64,000 nucleotides of DNA from the NCBI RefSeq assembly GCF_001675045.1, contig NZ_LYPA01000046.1, positions 1-64,000 of the forward strand, in the 5' to 3' direction. Each line of letters starts with the position of its first letter. Position 1 is the stretch's first letter. The notes beneath the pieces were generated by a model. It did no database searches, was not told the DNA's origin, and saw only the letters and a program-made list of their open reading frames with translations. Origin of the DNA: Paenibacillus oryzae (GTDB taxonomy: Bacteria > Bacillota > Bacilli > Paenibacillales > Paenibacillaceae). Made by a program: the position numbers and the translations under genes. This document shows, one piece after another, positions 51,072 through 59,881 of the stretch.

Positions 51072-51974
51072 TTGAACCGGATTCTGGAAGAAAAAATCGT
51101 GAAGGTATTCTTGTTCATTACCGCGATTACAGCCGTTTTTAGCGTGTTGTTAATCGGTGTTTTTGTTTTTATGGAGGGCATGCCCATCTTTTTGAAATAC
51201 GGGATTACCGATGTGTTATTCGGTCCCGTTTGGAATCCTTCCAGTGGGGTCTATGGCATCTGGCCAATGATTGTTGGAACGATTTATGTTACGCTTATCG
51301 CTATTTTGATCGGCGCTCCAATGGGGCTTGGCGTTGCGGTTTATCTTGTTGAAATTGCAAACAAGCGGATTGCAAAGCTTATCGTGCCGGCCGTTGAATT
51401 GCTGGCAGGTATTCCTTCCGTTGTTTATGGCTTGTTCGGCATGTTTGCCGTTCGAAGCATTATCGCAGAGCTTGAGCGCGGTCCGCTCGCCGACTATTTG
51501 CCTTCCAACTATCAGACGGGTTATTCCGTTCTGACAGCAGGTATTATTCTTGCCATTATGATTTTACCTACGATTATAAACATTTCGCTTGATGCGCTTA
51601 AAGCTGTACCGCGCGAATATAAGGAAGGCTCGCTTGCTCTGGGAGTGTCCCACTGGCAGACGATTTATAAAGTGCTTGTTCCCGCCGCAAAATCCGGTAT
51701 TATTACCGCGATTATTCTGGGCGTAGGCAGAGCGCTTGGCGAAACGATGGCCGTTATTATGGTTATCGGCAATACGCCGCTTGTCCCGGTGTTGGATTGG
51801 ACGGGATTGTTTGCTCCGGCACGCTCGCTCACCGCCAACATTGCGCTTGAGATGGGGTATGCAGGACCCGAGCATCAGCAGGCATTGTTTGCAACGGGTA
51901 TTGTCCTGTTCGTCTTTATCATTGTGCTGAACTCATTAACCACGCTGCTGGTTCGTCGCAAGGGGAGGAAATAA
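51072..51974 (+). CDS. pstC: Phosphate ABC transporter permease PstC
   Basis: 300 residues, six transmembrane helices, with the BPD permease EAA loop around DALKAVPREYKEGSLALGVS. TTG at 51072 is preferred (GGGGGATAAAG directly upstream); the longer frame from 50985 adds non-membrane residues. One of two permease subunits. Confidence 0.95.
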   Translation: MNRILEEKIVKVFLFITAITAVFSVLLIGVFVFMEGMPIFLKYGITDVLFGPVWNPSSGVYGIWPMIVGTIYVTLIAILIGAPMGLGVAVYLVEIANKRIAKLIVPAVELLAGIPSVVYGLFGMFAVRSIIAELERGPLADYLPSNYQTGYSVLTAGIILAIMILPTIINISLDALKAVPREYKEGSLALGVSHWQTIYKVLVPAAKSGIITAIILGVGRALGETMAVIMVIGNTPLVPVLDWTGLFAPARSLTANIALEMGYAGPEHQQALFATGIVLFVFIIVLNSLTTLLVRRKGRK

Positions 51975-52817
51975 ATGAACAACGTAGCCCGCAATCAAAA
52001 AATCGCCTTTACGTGTCTCAGCGTCCTTGGCCTGCTGACGGTTTGTATTCTCATCTACATCATCGGTTACATTGTCAGCCAAGGCCTGCATATGATCAGT
52101 TGGGAGTTTTTGACCACGAAGCCTAGAAAAATGGGCTCCGAGGGCGGTATCTATCCGGCGATTGTCGGAACGGTATACCTGGTGTTGACTACAATGATTA
52201 TTGCTACGCCGATCGGAGTTGGCGCAGCTATCTATCTGAATGAATATACGTCGCGCGGCAAAATTACATCCATGATCCGTTTTGCAACGGAAGCGCTGGC
52301 GGGCATTCCTTCGATCGTTTTTGGATTGTTCGGCTTTGCGTTTTTCGTTATTTTGCTGAAGCCGGTCACCGGCGGATGGTCCATTCTGTCTGCATCGCTT
52401 ACGGGCGTTACGATGGTTCTGCCTACCATTGTCCGCACGGCGGAGGAAGCGCTCAAGGCCGTGCCGGACTCGCTGCGCGAAGGAAGTCTTGCGCTTGGCA
52501 CAACCAAATGGCAAACCATTAAAGGCTTGATTCTGCCAACAGCGATGCCCGGCATCATTACCGGCATCATCCTCTCCATCGGACGTGTTGTCGGGGAAAC
52601 AGCGGCATTCCTGCTTACGTTGGGCGGAACGATTCTTATTCCGCAATCGTTATTTGACGGCAGCCGGACGTTATCGCTGCATCTGTACATGGTAGCCATG
52701 GAAACGGGTGCTATGGACGTTGCCTTTGGCACCGCAGCGGTATTAATCGTGCTGATCCTGGTCATCAATATTACGGCTAGCTGGTTCTTCCGCAGATTAG
52801 TCAAACGCTTCTCGTAA
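51975..52817 (+). CDS. pstA: Phosphate ABC transporter permease PstA
   Basis: 280 residues, six transmembrane helices, EAA loop EEALKAVPDSLREGSLALGT. Starts directly after the pstC stop codon with GGGGAGG inside the end of pstC. Forms the channel with PstC. Confidence 0.96.
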   Translation: MNNVARNQKIAFTCLSVLGLLTVCILIYIIGYIVSQGLHMISWEFLTTKPRKMGSEGGIYPAIVGTVYLVLTTMIIATPIGVGAAIYLNEYTSRGKITSMIRFATEALAGIPSIVFGLFGFAFFVILLKPVTGGWSILSASLTGVTMVLPTIVRTAEEALKAVPDSLREGSLALGTTKWQTIKGLILPTAMPGIITGIILSIGRVVGETAAFLLTLGGTILIPQSLFDGSRTLSLHLYMVAMETGAMDVAFGTAAVLIVLILVINITASWFFRRLVKRFS

Positions 52818-52847
52818 ACCTATATACGATAGAAAGGGACTGATCCC

Positions 52848-53663
52848 ATGGCTATTACCGAGGTAAAACAAACATCCCCATCGCAGGCGGCTGCTTCGTC
52901 CGCAGGTCAGCAATTCCAGATTGAAGCCAAAACACTGGATTTGTTTTACGGCGACTTTCAGGCTCTGCATGGCATCAATCTGGATATTTCGCAAAAACAA
53001 ATTACAGCCCTGATCGGCCCTTCCGGCTGCGGCAAATCGACCTTCCTGCGTACACTTAACCGGATGAACGATCTCGTTAAAGGCGTAAGCATTAAAGGCG
53101 AGGTGCGAATTGGCGGCGAAAATATCTACGACAAAAACGTCAACGTGGTTGAGCTGCGCAAAAAGGTCGGCATGGTGTTCCAAAAGCCGAATCCGTTCCC
53201 GATGAGTATTTTTGACAATATCGCATACGGTCCAAGAGCGCATGGCATCAAGAAAAAAAGCCAATTGACGGAGATCGTTGAGCGCAGCTTGAGGCAAGCC
53301 GCGTTGTGGGAAGAGGTTAAAGACCGTCTGCATTCCTCCGCTTTGGGCTTGTCCGGTGGGCAGCAGCAGCGTTTGTGCATCGCGCGTGTGCTCGCGGTTG
53401 AGCCGGAAATCGTCCTGATGGATGAACCAACATCGGCGCTTGATCCGCTTGCCACGTTGAAGGTGGAGGAGCTAGTCAACGAGCTGAAGCAGTCCTATAC
53501 GATAGTTATCGTCACGCACAACATGCAGCAGGCGGCACGGATTTCGGACATCACGTCCTTTTTCCTGAACGGCAAAATCGTCGAAACCGATGTCACCAGC
53601 AAAATCTTCACCAACCCGACCCACAAGCAAACCGAGGATTACATTACCGGTAAGTTCGGTTGA
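52848..53663 (+). CDS. pstB: Phosphate ABC transporter ATP-binding protein
   Basis: 271 residues: Walker [10 protein letters not shown] (~55), Q-loop [11 protein letters not shown], signature LSGGQQQRL, Walker [11 protein letters not shown] and H-loop VTHNM. Drives phosphate import. The last gene of pstSCAB; the usual phoU does not follow. AGAAAGGGAC precedes the ATG. An Ala/Gln-rich N-terminal extension of about 20 residues is unusual but minor. Confidence 0.97.
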   Translation: MAITEVKQTSPSQAAASSAGQQFQIEAKTLDLFYGDFQALHGINLDISQKQITALIGPSGCGKSTFLRTLNRMNDLVKGVSIKGEVRIGGENIYDKNVNVVELRKKVGMVFQKPNPFPMSIFDNIAYGPRAHGIKKKSQLTEIVERSLRQAALWEEVKDRLHSSALGLSGGQQQRLCIARVLAVEPEIVLMDEPTSALDPLATLKVEELVNELKQSYTIVIVTHNMQQAARISDITSFFLNGKIVETDVTSKIFTNPTHKQTEDYITGKFG

Positions 53664-53728
53664 TTCGGATTGTGGTGGAGCGTGTGTGTTGAAAGCGGCC
53701 TTGAGATTGTGGCGTTACGTTTGATTTG

Positions 53729-53970
53729 AGGTCAAACCATGAGGATTGACGATTGAGTTAAGGTCAAACAATGGGTCCTGACGATTGATTTAAGGATAAA
53801 CAATGGGATGCGACATTTGCCGGACGCCAATGTCCGCTAGACGCAGAAAATGGGTTGAAAACTAATTTTAACGGTCATTCGTGGCTGTTACAAAGCCAGC
53901 TGACTCATTTTCCACCTCAAAAAGCGCTGTGATGGTCACCCGTGTCCGTTACAAATCAAAAGTATGCATA
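53729..53970. repeat. Degenerate 32-bp tandem repeat between pstB and tRNA-Ala
   Basis: Units AGGTCAAACNATG...GATTGA.TTA start at 53729, 53761 and 53793 with 32-bp spacing; weaker repeats (GGTCA..CGTG.C.GTTACAAA) continue near 53872 and 53935. The remainder of 53664-54263 holds a GCCCT..AGGGC hairpin near 54072-54100 and no gene. Confidence 0.65.
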
Positions 53971-54210
53971 AAGCAGCTGCTAACGGACAAAAATGTCTGG
54001 CAGGATTTATTAAGAGCATGCGCGACTTGCGTCTTGTGCAAGAACCGTGCTTACGCAAAGGCAATAGCCGTAGCCCTGCGCCAAAGTAAGGCGTGAGGGC
54101 TGTTTGGCATGGTGGGGAATGGGGAGGTATGTGATGGGTATTGTTGAACCTTCGGAAGAATTACATGCTTTGCTTCATGTAATATCCGGTAAAAAATATT
54201 GTGAAATCCG

Positions 54211-54240
54211 TTGACACTGTCAGGTCATGCGTGATATATT
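54211..54240 (+). promoter_or_regulatory. Promoter of tRNA-Ala
   Basis: Perfect TTGACA (54211-54216), 18-bp spacer and TATATT (54235-54240), 24 bp before the tRNA. Confidence 0.75.
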
Positions 54241-54263
54241 ATTTCTGTTGGGAAAATTACTAC

Positions 54264-54336
54264 GGGGCCTTAGCTCAGCTGGGAGAGCGCATCGCTGGCA
54301 GCGATGAGGTCAGGGGTTCGATCCCCCTAGGCTCCA
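54264..54336 (+). tRNA. tRNA-Ala (anticodon GGC)
   Basis: A 73-nt cloverleaf: acceptor GGGGCCT / AGGCTCC (one G-T pair), D-arm GCTC/GAGC, anticodon stem CATCG / CGATG with loop CTGGCAG (anticodon GGC, codon GCC), and T-arm AGGGG-TTCGATC-CCCCT. CCA is not encoded. Its 3' end is the likely integration site of the element that follows. Confidence 0.96.
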
Positions 54337-54342
54337 TACTAA

Positions 54343-54388
54343 AAAAACCTTGTAACAGCGGGATTTCCCGAAGCTACAAGGTTTTTTT
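54343..54388 (+). terminator. Terminator after tRNA-Ala
   Basis: AAAACCTTGTA / TACAAGGTTTT stem with an inner CGGGA / TCCCG stem and seven T. Confidence 0.92.
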
Positions 54389-54525
54389 GATGTCATTTAT
54401 TGACCAAGAATCCTATCTTGGTCACACGTTTGGTCACAGTACTGAATTTTTTGAGCTACTTTAGAGGAAATTCATTGAGTACACCGATTCCAACGTATGG
54501 GGAAATAGCATATGGGTTCAAATAT

Positions 54526-55665
54526 TTAGCCTTGATTAATTGATTGCCCAAATAACATATCCCCATATTGCGAAGCGGTCTGCTTATGGACTGAAGGTAA
54601 AACATGAGAGTAAGTATCGAGAGTTACTCTGATGTCTGAATGACCTAGGATTTCTTTAACAACTTTAGGGTTTATATTTCGGGCTAACATGAGTGTGGCT
54701 ACTGTATGCCGGAGATCGTGGAAACGGATGGGTGGTACATCTGCTTTCTTGATTAAACTGTAGAACTTGCGAAGTAAATTCCGAGGATTAAGGGGTTTTC
54801 CTGATTTAGTGCAGATGACCAAATCATTGTCTACATAAGATGAGCCCGCAGCAAGCCTTTGCTTCTTTATTTTTCGTAGCTGTTTTTTTAAATCACCTGT
54901 CGTTCGATCAATTAAAGCAATTGTCCTTGCACTTGATTTTGTTTTTGTTGCCTGAATAAGCTCTTTTCCATCGTGACTCAACGTTTGTCGAACTCGCAAG
55001 TTCCCTTCATCAAAGTCAATGTCCTTCCAGCGTAGTCCTAATATTTCTGATTGCCGCATCCCTGTAGTCAAAGCAAGTAAGAAAGCAACATGAAGGTCAT
55101 CTTTCTCTGCAAGCTTTAAGAAACGAACGGCTTCTTCCAGGTTCCATACGGACATCTCCTTATGGGGAACTTTTGGAGCCTCAGCATCAACAGCCGGATT
55201 GTAAGTAATGTATTTGCGTCTTTGAGCCATCTTAAATGAGCTTTTCACGATCTTTTGAATGTCTTGGATGGAGCGTTCAGAGAGCCCAGTGTCTCTAAGC
55301 AGAAATACGTAAAACTTTTCAATTAAGACGGTGGTTATCTTGCTCATTTCCTGATTTTCGAAGTAGGGTACAATATGTTTCAGAACGTTTGATTTATAGG
55401 TTCTATAGGTTACAGTTCTGAGTTTTACCTCTTTACTTTGCAGCCATTCTCCCTGTAGGAATTCTGTATACTTCACATGCGTATTTTTAACATAGGTCTG
55501 ATCGTCAACTTGCTGTAGTATCTTCCTCATTTCTTTCATTGCTTCCTTTTCTGTTTTAAAGCCTCGACGTTTAATTTGTCTGCGTTTTCCATTTTCGTCC
55601 TTACCAGCGCTTACGACGAACCAGTATGTCCCTTTGTTTTCATCCTTATTCACTTTCATTTGCAT
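54526..55665 (-). CDS. int: Tyrosine-family site-specific integrase
   Basis: 379 residues: an AP2-like arm-binding N-terminus (about 8-55, WFVVSAGKDENGKRRQIKRRGF in two stretches WFVVSAGKDENG and RQIKRRGF), a SAM-like core-binding domain (65-150) and a catalytic domain with Arg in TGMRQSEILGL (~202), HDLRHTVATL (~317), GHSDIRVTLDTYSH (Tyr ~351). All catalytic residues are present. Expected to recombine the element with the tRNA-Ala 3' end. ATG at 55665 has GGAGG 8 nt upstream; an in-frame TTG 15 bp earlier overlaps that RBS. Reads toward the tRNA, a common arrangement. Confidence 0.95.
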   Translation of the reverse strand: MQMKVNKDENKGTYWFVVSAGKDENGKRRQIKRRGFKTEKEAMKEMRKILQQVDDQTYVKNTHVKYTEFLQGEWLQSKEVKLRTVTYRTYKSNVLKHIVPYFENQEMSKITTVLIEKFYVFLLRDTGLSERSIQDIQKIVKSSFKMAQRRKYITYNPAVDAEAPKVPHKEMSVWNLEEAVRFLKLAEKDDLHVAFLLALTTGMRQSEILGLRWKDIDFDEGNLRVRQTLSHDGKELIQATKTKSSARTIALIDRTTGDLKKQLRKIKKQRLAAGSSYVDNDLVICTKSGKPLNPRNLLRKFYSLIKKADVPPIRFHDLRHTVATLMLARNINPKVVKEILGHSDIRVTLDTYSHVLPSVHKQTASQYGDMLFGQSINQG

Positions 55666-55706
55666 GTTACACGCCTCCAATATGATTGTTTAATGAAACA
55701 CAAATA

Positions 55707-55728
55707 AGCAGGAGCGAATGCCCCTGCT
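55707..55728. terminator. Hairpin between excisionase-like and integrase genes
   Basis: AGCAGG / CCTGCT stem with a 10-nt loop; on the minus strand it is followed by a T-rich stretch, so it could end the excisionase-like transcript. The rest of 55666-55879 shows nothing else. Confidence 0.4.
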
Positions 55729-55879
55729 GGTTATTAAGCTGTTACTGATCTAATTATTTTTCATTGATTAAGAAAGTCGAATCCAATGGTTTTGTTCCTT
55801 CTAGTTCGTAGCTAACTTCCAAACCAAACAAGGCTACCGTGCTAACAACGCAGCAGCTTATCTATTGAATGACATGCTA

Positions 55880-56089
55880 TTAATCAGGAAGCTCGCTGTA
55901 GCGCTCCAGATTCATTTGTGCTTGAGAGAAAACAAAATCTTTTACTGCCGCTTTTGGGATGCGATAGCCTTTCATTTTCCATGATTTGATTTGGCCACTT
56001 CTAAGAAGCTCATATAATTTCGAGCGACCTACATTCAGTGCTTCCATAACATCTTCGACTGACATTATGTCATCATAATGTGAAAACAT
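55880..56089 (-). CDS. xis: Excisionase-like helix-turn-helix protein
   Basis: 69 residues from the ATG at 56089 (AAAGGATGAGAC upstream). The sequence MSVEDVMEALNVGRSKLYEL ... GQIKSWKMKGYRIPKAAVKDF is a MerR-like/excisionase winged HTH. Location upstream of int on the same strand supports a role in excision or control of integration. A longer frame from 56140 would include the upstream operator. Confidence 0.85.
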   Translation of the reverse strand: MFSHYDDIMSVEDVMEALNVGRSKLYELLRSGQIKSWKMKGYRIPKAAVKDFVFSQAQMNLERYSELPD

Positions 56090-56141
56090 AGTCTCATCCT
56101 TTCTTGTCAATTTGAATATTCGTAGAAATAATATATACATA

Positions 56142-56157
56142 GAACTTTGAAAAGTTC
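56142..56157. promoter_or_regulatory. Palindromic operator between xis and the AAA gene
   Basis: GAACTT-TGAA-AAGTTC is a 16-bp palindrome next to a TATAAT (56161-56166), in the divergent region of the element. A cI-like/XRE regulator, such as the one encoded at 61534, is a candidate binder. Confidence 0.45.
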
Positions 56158-56269
56158 GATTATAATATTGTTTAGTACAGAATAGATTGAATTGAATGAC
56201 GTTGGTTAGGAGTCATAGGCGTTAAATGACGAATATCAAAATTTCAATAAAACTATGACATTCACTGCA

Positions 56270-56323
56270 AAAATGTGATAATGTGATAGATATGATTTGA
56301 AATTTATCACACTATCACATTTT
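56270..56323. repeat. Inverted pair of doubled TGTGATA motifs
   Basis: AAAATGTGATA-ATGTGATA (56270-56288) and its near-perfect complement (56305-56323, 18 of 19 bases) flank a 16-bp AT-rich centre, ending just before the RBS of the AAA gene. Could be an operator or iteron-like sites of a replication origin. Confidence 0.7.
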
Positions 56324-56333
56324 AATGTAGGAG

Positions 56334-58298
56334 ATGTTATTGTTGGATGCTGAAGCTAATGTGCTGTCACCCGAAGACTTAATAAAGGAATTTAAGAATA
56401 AGTATGCCGATAAAGATTTTAATATTAGTGATAACGGAGAGTTTTGCATCGTCAAAAATAATAAGCTTAGACCAATAGCTAATTTCAGTCTTATTCCGGT
56501 TGGAACCACAACGGCAGAGGATGATAGTAAAAATGTAATGTTTGTTTTCAATGCTATGATCTTTGACGGTCGGAAAAAATTAGTACTACCCAAGATAAAG
56601 GTGCAGTATAAAGATCTAGCAACAAAAAAATGGCTTCGTAATGAAATTCCTTTAGGCATGTTTAACATGAACGAGACGAAAGGATATGAGTTGCTGAAAA
56701 TCTTTATTCTTAGGTCTTTGAGTAAGGACATGGTAGAAATTATCAATGTTGAAAGATCCGGTTGGCATTGTTTTGAGAATGATTGGGTGTACATTCATAG
56801 TGGTGGTACTATCGGCACAACGAACAAAAATGTACAGTTAGCTGACAAAGACTTCATGTTAAAGATCGATAAGGACATTGCGACTAAAGAAGCTTTTTTG
56901 GAAAGTTTGAAGATGTTAGACATGCTTGAGCCTAAATTGACACATGCGCTTTTTTCGCTTGTTCTAGTATCGATTATTACATCACCATTAATTGAAAACG
57001 GTTTAGCTCCTCAATTTAGTATTTGGGTTGAAGGAAGATCAGGAATGGGGAAGACAAGTTTAACAAAAATGTTTACGCAGATCTTCGAGAATCCCAAACT
57101 TGTCCATGTATATGATTTCAAAAAGGATATTAATAAGACTGTTATGAACAGAGACTGTGTTTCGATCATTGATGACTATGGTGTTGCAAAAACGAAAAGG
57201 ACAGTAGATTTAACTAATGAAAAGATCGAAAAATTGATCAGAGATATTGGGGATAGGGACTTAGCCGCCAATTTTACACTGCGTCCTGAAGGCATGGTGC
57301 TCTTTACAGGAGAGAAATTTATCACAATGTCTAATGCAGATATTACATCTACCGCAGGGCGGGTTGTTCGTGTTCAAATGGATAATCTATTTGATAAAAA
57401 GCAAGTTGCTACATTTGATCCATTAAAAGTCGAAAGATTTAACTACTATGAAAAAACTCCCTTTCTATCTACAAGTATTGCAGACTATTTGAAATGGATT
57501 AGTGAAAAGTTGAATTCTCACTTTATAGATAGTTATAGACGAGATTTTGATTATAATCGCAATTATTATTCAATGATTACAGATGCACATAGTCGACAAA
57601 AAGATAGTTTCGCACATTTAACGGTGGCATTTAATTTTTACCTAGCTTATGGACTAGAAAACGGATTTATAACACCAGAAGAAAGTGCATTTTATCGTGA
57701 GAGAGCAAGAGGTTTATTCGAGGAACTACTATTGGAGCAAGTTGTTTCACCATACGATACCAATGTAGAAGTTTTTTTAAACGCTCTTGAAGAACTAATT
57801 TTGGAGGAGAGAATCATTGTTAAAGTAAAGGGCATATCATTTATGCAACAAGGTGATGTCTTAGGCATTGTTGATATGTCTGACAAGACCATGAGCCTTA
57901 CCTGGCAACCCGTATATGAGCTTGTAGTTAACCATATCCAGATCAATGATGATCGTTCCGAGTTCATTAGCGATATAAAGTTAGGAAAGTTATTTAGGGA
58001 AGCTAATTTGATATATAGATCAAATGGGCGAGTGACAAAACCAGTTTCAGGACTAGATGGGCGAGCGATACAGTTCAATACAGATAAATTTCCAAAGCTG
58101 GTTGAGGCAATTATAGAGATAAATAAGAATAGAACATTCAATAGTTTACTTGAAGACTATGCACTCGATGCACAAGAAAACGAACGAAGAAAGCAAGAGA
58201 ATCGAGAGTATAAAGAAAATCAGAAAGAATTGAAGGAGTTTAAAAAGACTATCTTCCAAACAGGTAGAGGGATTGACGAATTATCAGAATTAGATTAA
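56334..58298 (+). CDS. P-loop ATPase, probable replication helicase-like protein of the element
   Basis: About 650 residues. Walker A EGRSGMGKTS (~236) and Walker B-like CVSIIDDYG (~280) sit in a DUF927-like helicase/ATPase core. The N-terminal ~170 residues are beta-rich, the C-terminus is a charged helix. Such proteins replace DnaB-type helicases or primase-helicases in phage-like and plasmid-like elements; the exact role is not proven. ATG at 56334 is too near its GGAG; TTG at 56340 or 56343 fits the RBS better. Followed by a terminator. Confidence 0.7.
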   Translation: MLLLDAEANVLSPEDLIKEFKNKYADKDFNISDNGEFCIVKNNKLRPIANFSLIPVGTTTAEDDSKNVMFVFNAMIFDGRKKLVLPKIKVQYKDLATKKWLRNEIPLGMFNMNETKGYELLKIFILRSLSKDMVEIINVERSGWHCFENDWVYIHSGGTIGTTNKNVQLADKDFMLKIDKDIATKEAFLESLKMLDMLEPKLTHALFSLVLVSIITSPLIENGLAPQFSIWVEGRSGMGKTSLTKMFTQIFENPKLVHVYDFKKDINKTVMNRDCVSIIDDYGVAKTKRTVDLTNEKIEKLIRDIGDRDLAANFTLRPEGMVLFTGEKFITMSNADITSTAGRVVRVQMDNLFDKKQVATFDPLKVERFNYYEKTPFLSTSIADYLKWISEKLNSHFIDSYRRDFDYNRNYYSMITDAHSRQKDSFAHLTVAFNFYLAYGLENGFITPEESAFYRERARGLFEELLLEQVVSPYDTNVEVFLNALEELILEERIIVKVKGISFMQQGDVLGIVDMSDKTMSLTWQPVYELVVNHIQINDDRSEFISDIKLGKLFREANLIYRSNGRVTKPVSGLDGRAIQFNTDKFPKLVEAIIEINKNRTFNSLLEDYALDAQENERRKQENREYKENQKELKEFKKTIFQTGRGIDELSELD

Positions 58299-58307
58299 TA
58301 AAAACTT

Positions 58308-58347
58308 AACACAAGGACAGCGATAATCGCCGTCCTTGTGTTTTTTT
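58308..58347 (+). terminator. Terminator after the AAA gene
   Basis: AACACAAGGAC / GTCCTTGTGTT stem with further inner pairing, followed by seven T. Confidence 0.93.
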
Positions 58348-58476
58348 AATGCAAACCAAACAAATAAAGTAACGCTTAAATAATGTTACCCCTCTTCACT
58401 AGTATGTCTTCCTACAGATGGGGATTCCTAAGTGTATTAGATATAAAACAGTTTTCTATACAAGGAGGTTTTAAAC

Positions 58477-59598
58477 GTGGTCAATGTTGGAATAGACACT
58501 ATGTACATTATCTGCCCGATTTCAAAATCAGAATTCAGTAAATTGAAAGTGCACCTCAACGAAGCTTTAGGTGAGAAGTTTCATCCAGAAAGAAAGCACA
58601 AACAAGATAGTGAGAAACAATCAAAAGACAAGTATCTTAAAAATACATTTATTACTTATGCCTATGCCAAGCAAGGATTTCGTAAAATCAGATTAAGGAA
58701 AGTTGAACGAAAAGGATATACTGGATACTTCTTAGAAATACAATTTCATCCTAAACTCTTATTAGAATCAGGCAACTATGTTCATCTGCTTTTCCCCAAT
58801 GAGTTTGGACTAATTGAGGATCGATTTAACTACTACATGAGCGAGCTAAGCTTTCCGTTATTTAATGAATGGAACATCATGCGTATTGATGTTGCTTGGG
58901 ATATCACTGTCCAACAGGACATGATTATTAATTATATGTTGTTGTTTAAAAAAAGTAATATAAGCGATTTCTTTCTTAGCACAGAGAAAACTCAAAAGTA
59001 TTTCCCTGAAACTAATAGTTTCTATTTGTATTCAAAGGAAATTACAATTAACTTCTACGACAGATACACAACACTTCTGGAGAAAGAACAGAAGGAAAGG
59101 AAAGAATTTAGTAACATAGAGGCGGGTAAAAATACATTACGTTTGGAGGTGCAATATCGAAAGATTAGCGGTAAGTTGTCTGAGCATTTAAATGAGCAAT
59201 TTATTAGATTCCTTGTTTCTTCGTGGTACTATAAAATTGTTGGCCCTGGCGATTACTACAAGAAAAAACGATGTTCTGAGCTGATATGCAAAGGAGTAAG
59301 AAGCAATAAGAAAAGATTACGTTTGTTGCGGCTACTTGATTTAATTGAACATAAAGGCAGCATTTTTGAAGCAAAAGCTTTTTTTATTTGTAAAGTTCTT
59401 AACGCTAACGAGGCTGAACTTAAAAAATCAATGAATAGGGAGTCAGACAGGAAAAAAATGATAGAAAAAGCGGGCAAAGAATTTAGTAAGCAGTTGAATG
59501 AAATCAGAACGCTTGGAATCAATCCCGTTATGCTGCCGGAAGATTTTCCAGCTGAACGGGTAGATAATCTGATTGATAATAAAATGACTGTTTTTTAG
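58477..59598 (+). CDS. Replication-initiation-like protein (phage/plasmid II/X-type)
   Basis: 373 residues, Lys-rich. Segments MRIDVAWDITV, TINFYDRYTTL and KNTLRLEVQYRK resemble phage/plasmid replication proteins of the gene II/X type, which nick DNA to start rolling-circle replication. I cannot identify the catalytic Tyr with certainty. The GTG start has AAGGAGG at good distance. Together with the ATPase upstream it suggests that the element can replicate autonomously after excision. Confidence 0.6.
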   Translation: MVNVGIDTMYIICPISKSEFSKLKVHLNEALGEKFHPERKHKQDSEKQSKDKYLKNTFITYAYAKQGFRKIRLRKVERKGYTGYFLEIQFHPKLLLESGNYVHLLFPNEFGLIEDRFNYYMSELSFPLFNEWNIMRIDVAWDITVQQDMIINYMLLFKKSNISDFFLSTEKTQKYFPETNSFYLYSKEITINFYDRYTTLLEKEQKERKEFSNIEAGKNTLRLEVQYRKISGKLSEHLNEQFIRFLVSSWYYKIVGPGDYYKKKRCSELICKGVRSNKKRLRLLRLLDLIEHKGSIFEAKAFFICKVLNANEAELKKSMNRESDRKKMIEKAGKEFSKQLNEIRTLGINPVMLPEDFPAERVDNLIDNKMTVF

Positions 59599-59653
59599 AA
59601 ATCAGAAGGGGCCTTATAAGCCCCTTCCTCACTTTAATAAACTTGTTTGTCAG

Positions 59654-59857
59654 CTATTCATCTTCACGAACCCATCTTCCTGTTTCACCGCATTTGGGAC
59701 ATTTCATTTCTACAAAGTTGGCTATTGTGTTGGCACCCACTAAGCTTGAAGTTTGAGGAGAAGATAATAGAGTTTTTAAAAGACGCAATCCTGATTCAAT
59801 AAGCGCCTCACCAGCACTCTTACGATAGTTACAACTAGTACATTTTATTCCCTTCAA
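59654..59857 (-). CDS. Small zinc-ribbon protein
   Basis: 67 residues with CTSC at the N-terminus and CPKC near the C-terminus, a two-knuckle zinc ribbon interrupted by about 40 residues. TTG start with GAGGAG upstream. Convergent with the Rep-like gene and 25 bp downstream of the stalk-domain gene on the same strand, so possibly its operon partner. Function unknown. Confidence 0.65.
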   Translation of the reverse strand: MKGIKCTSCNYRKSAGEALIESGLRLLKTLLSSPQTSSLVGANTIANFVEMKCPKCGETGRWVREDE

Positions 59858-59881
59858 GGTGTCACTCCTCGTATGGTTGTA

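Noticed and set aside
53881..54096. 71-residue frame between pstB and tRNA-Ala
   Set aside because: Runs through degenerate repeats and has no RBS.
54201..54464. 87-residue frame across tRNA-Ala
   Set aside because: It is the tRNA and its terminator translated.
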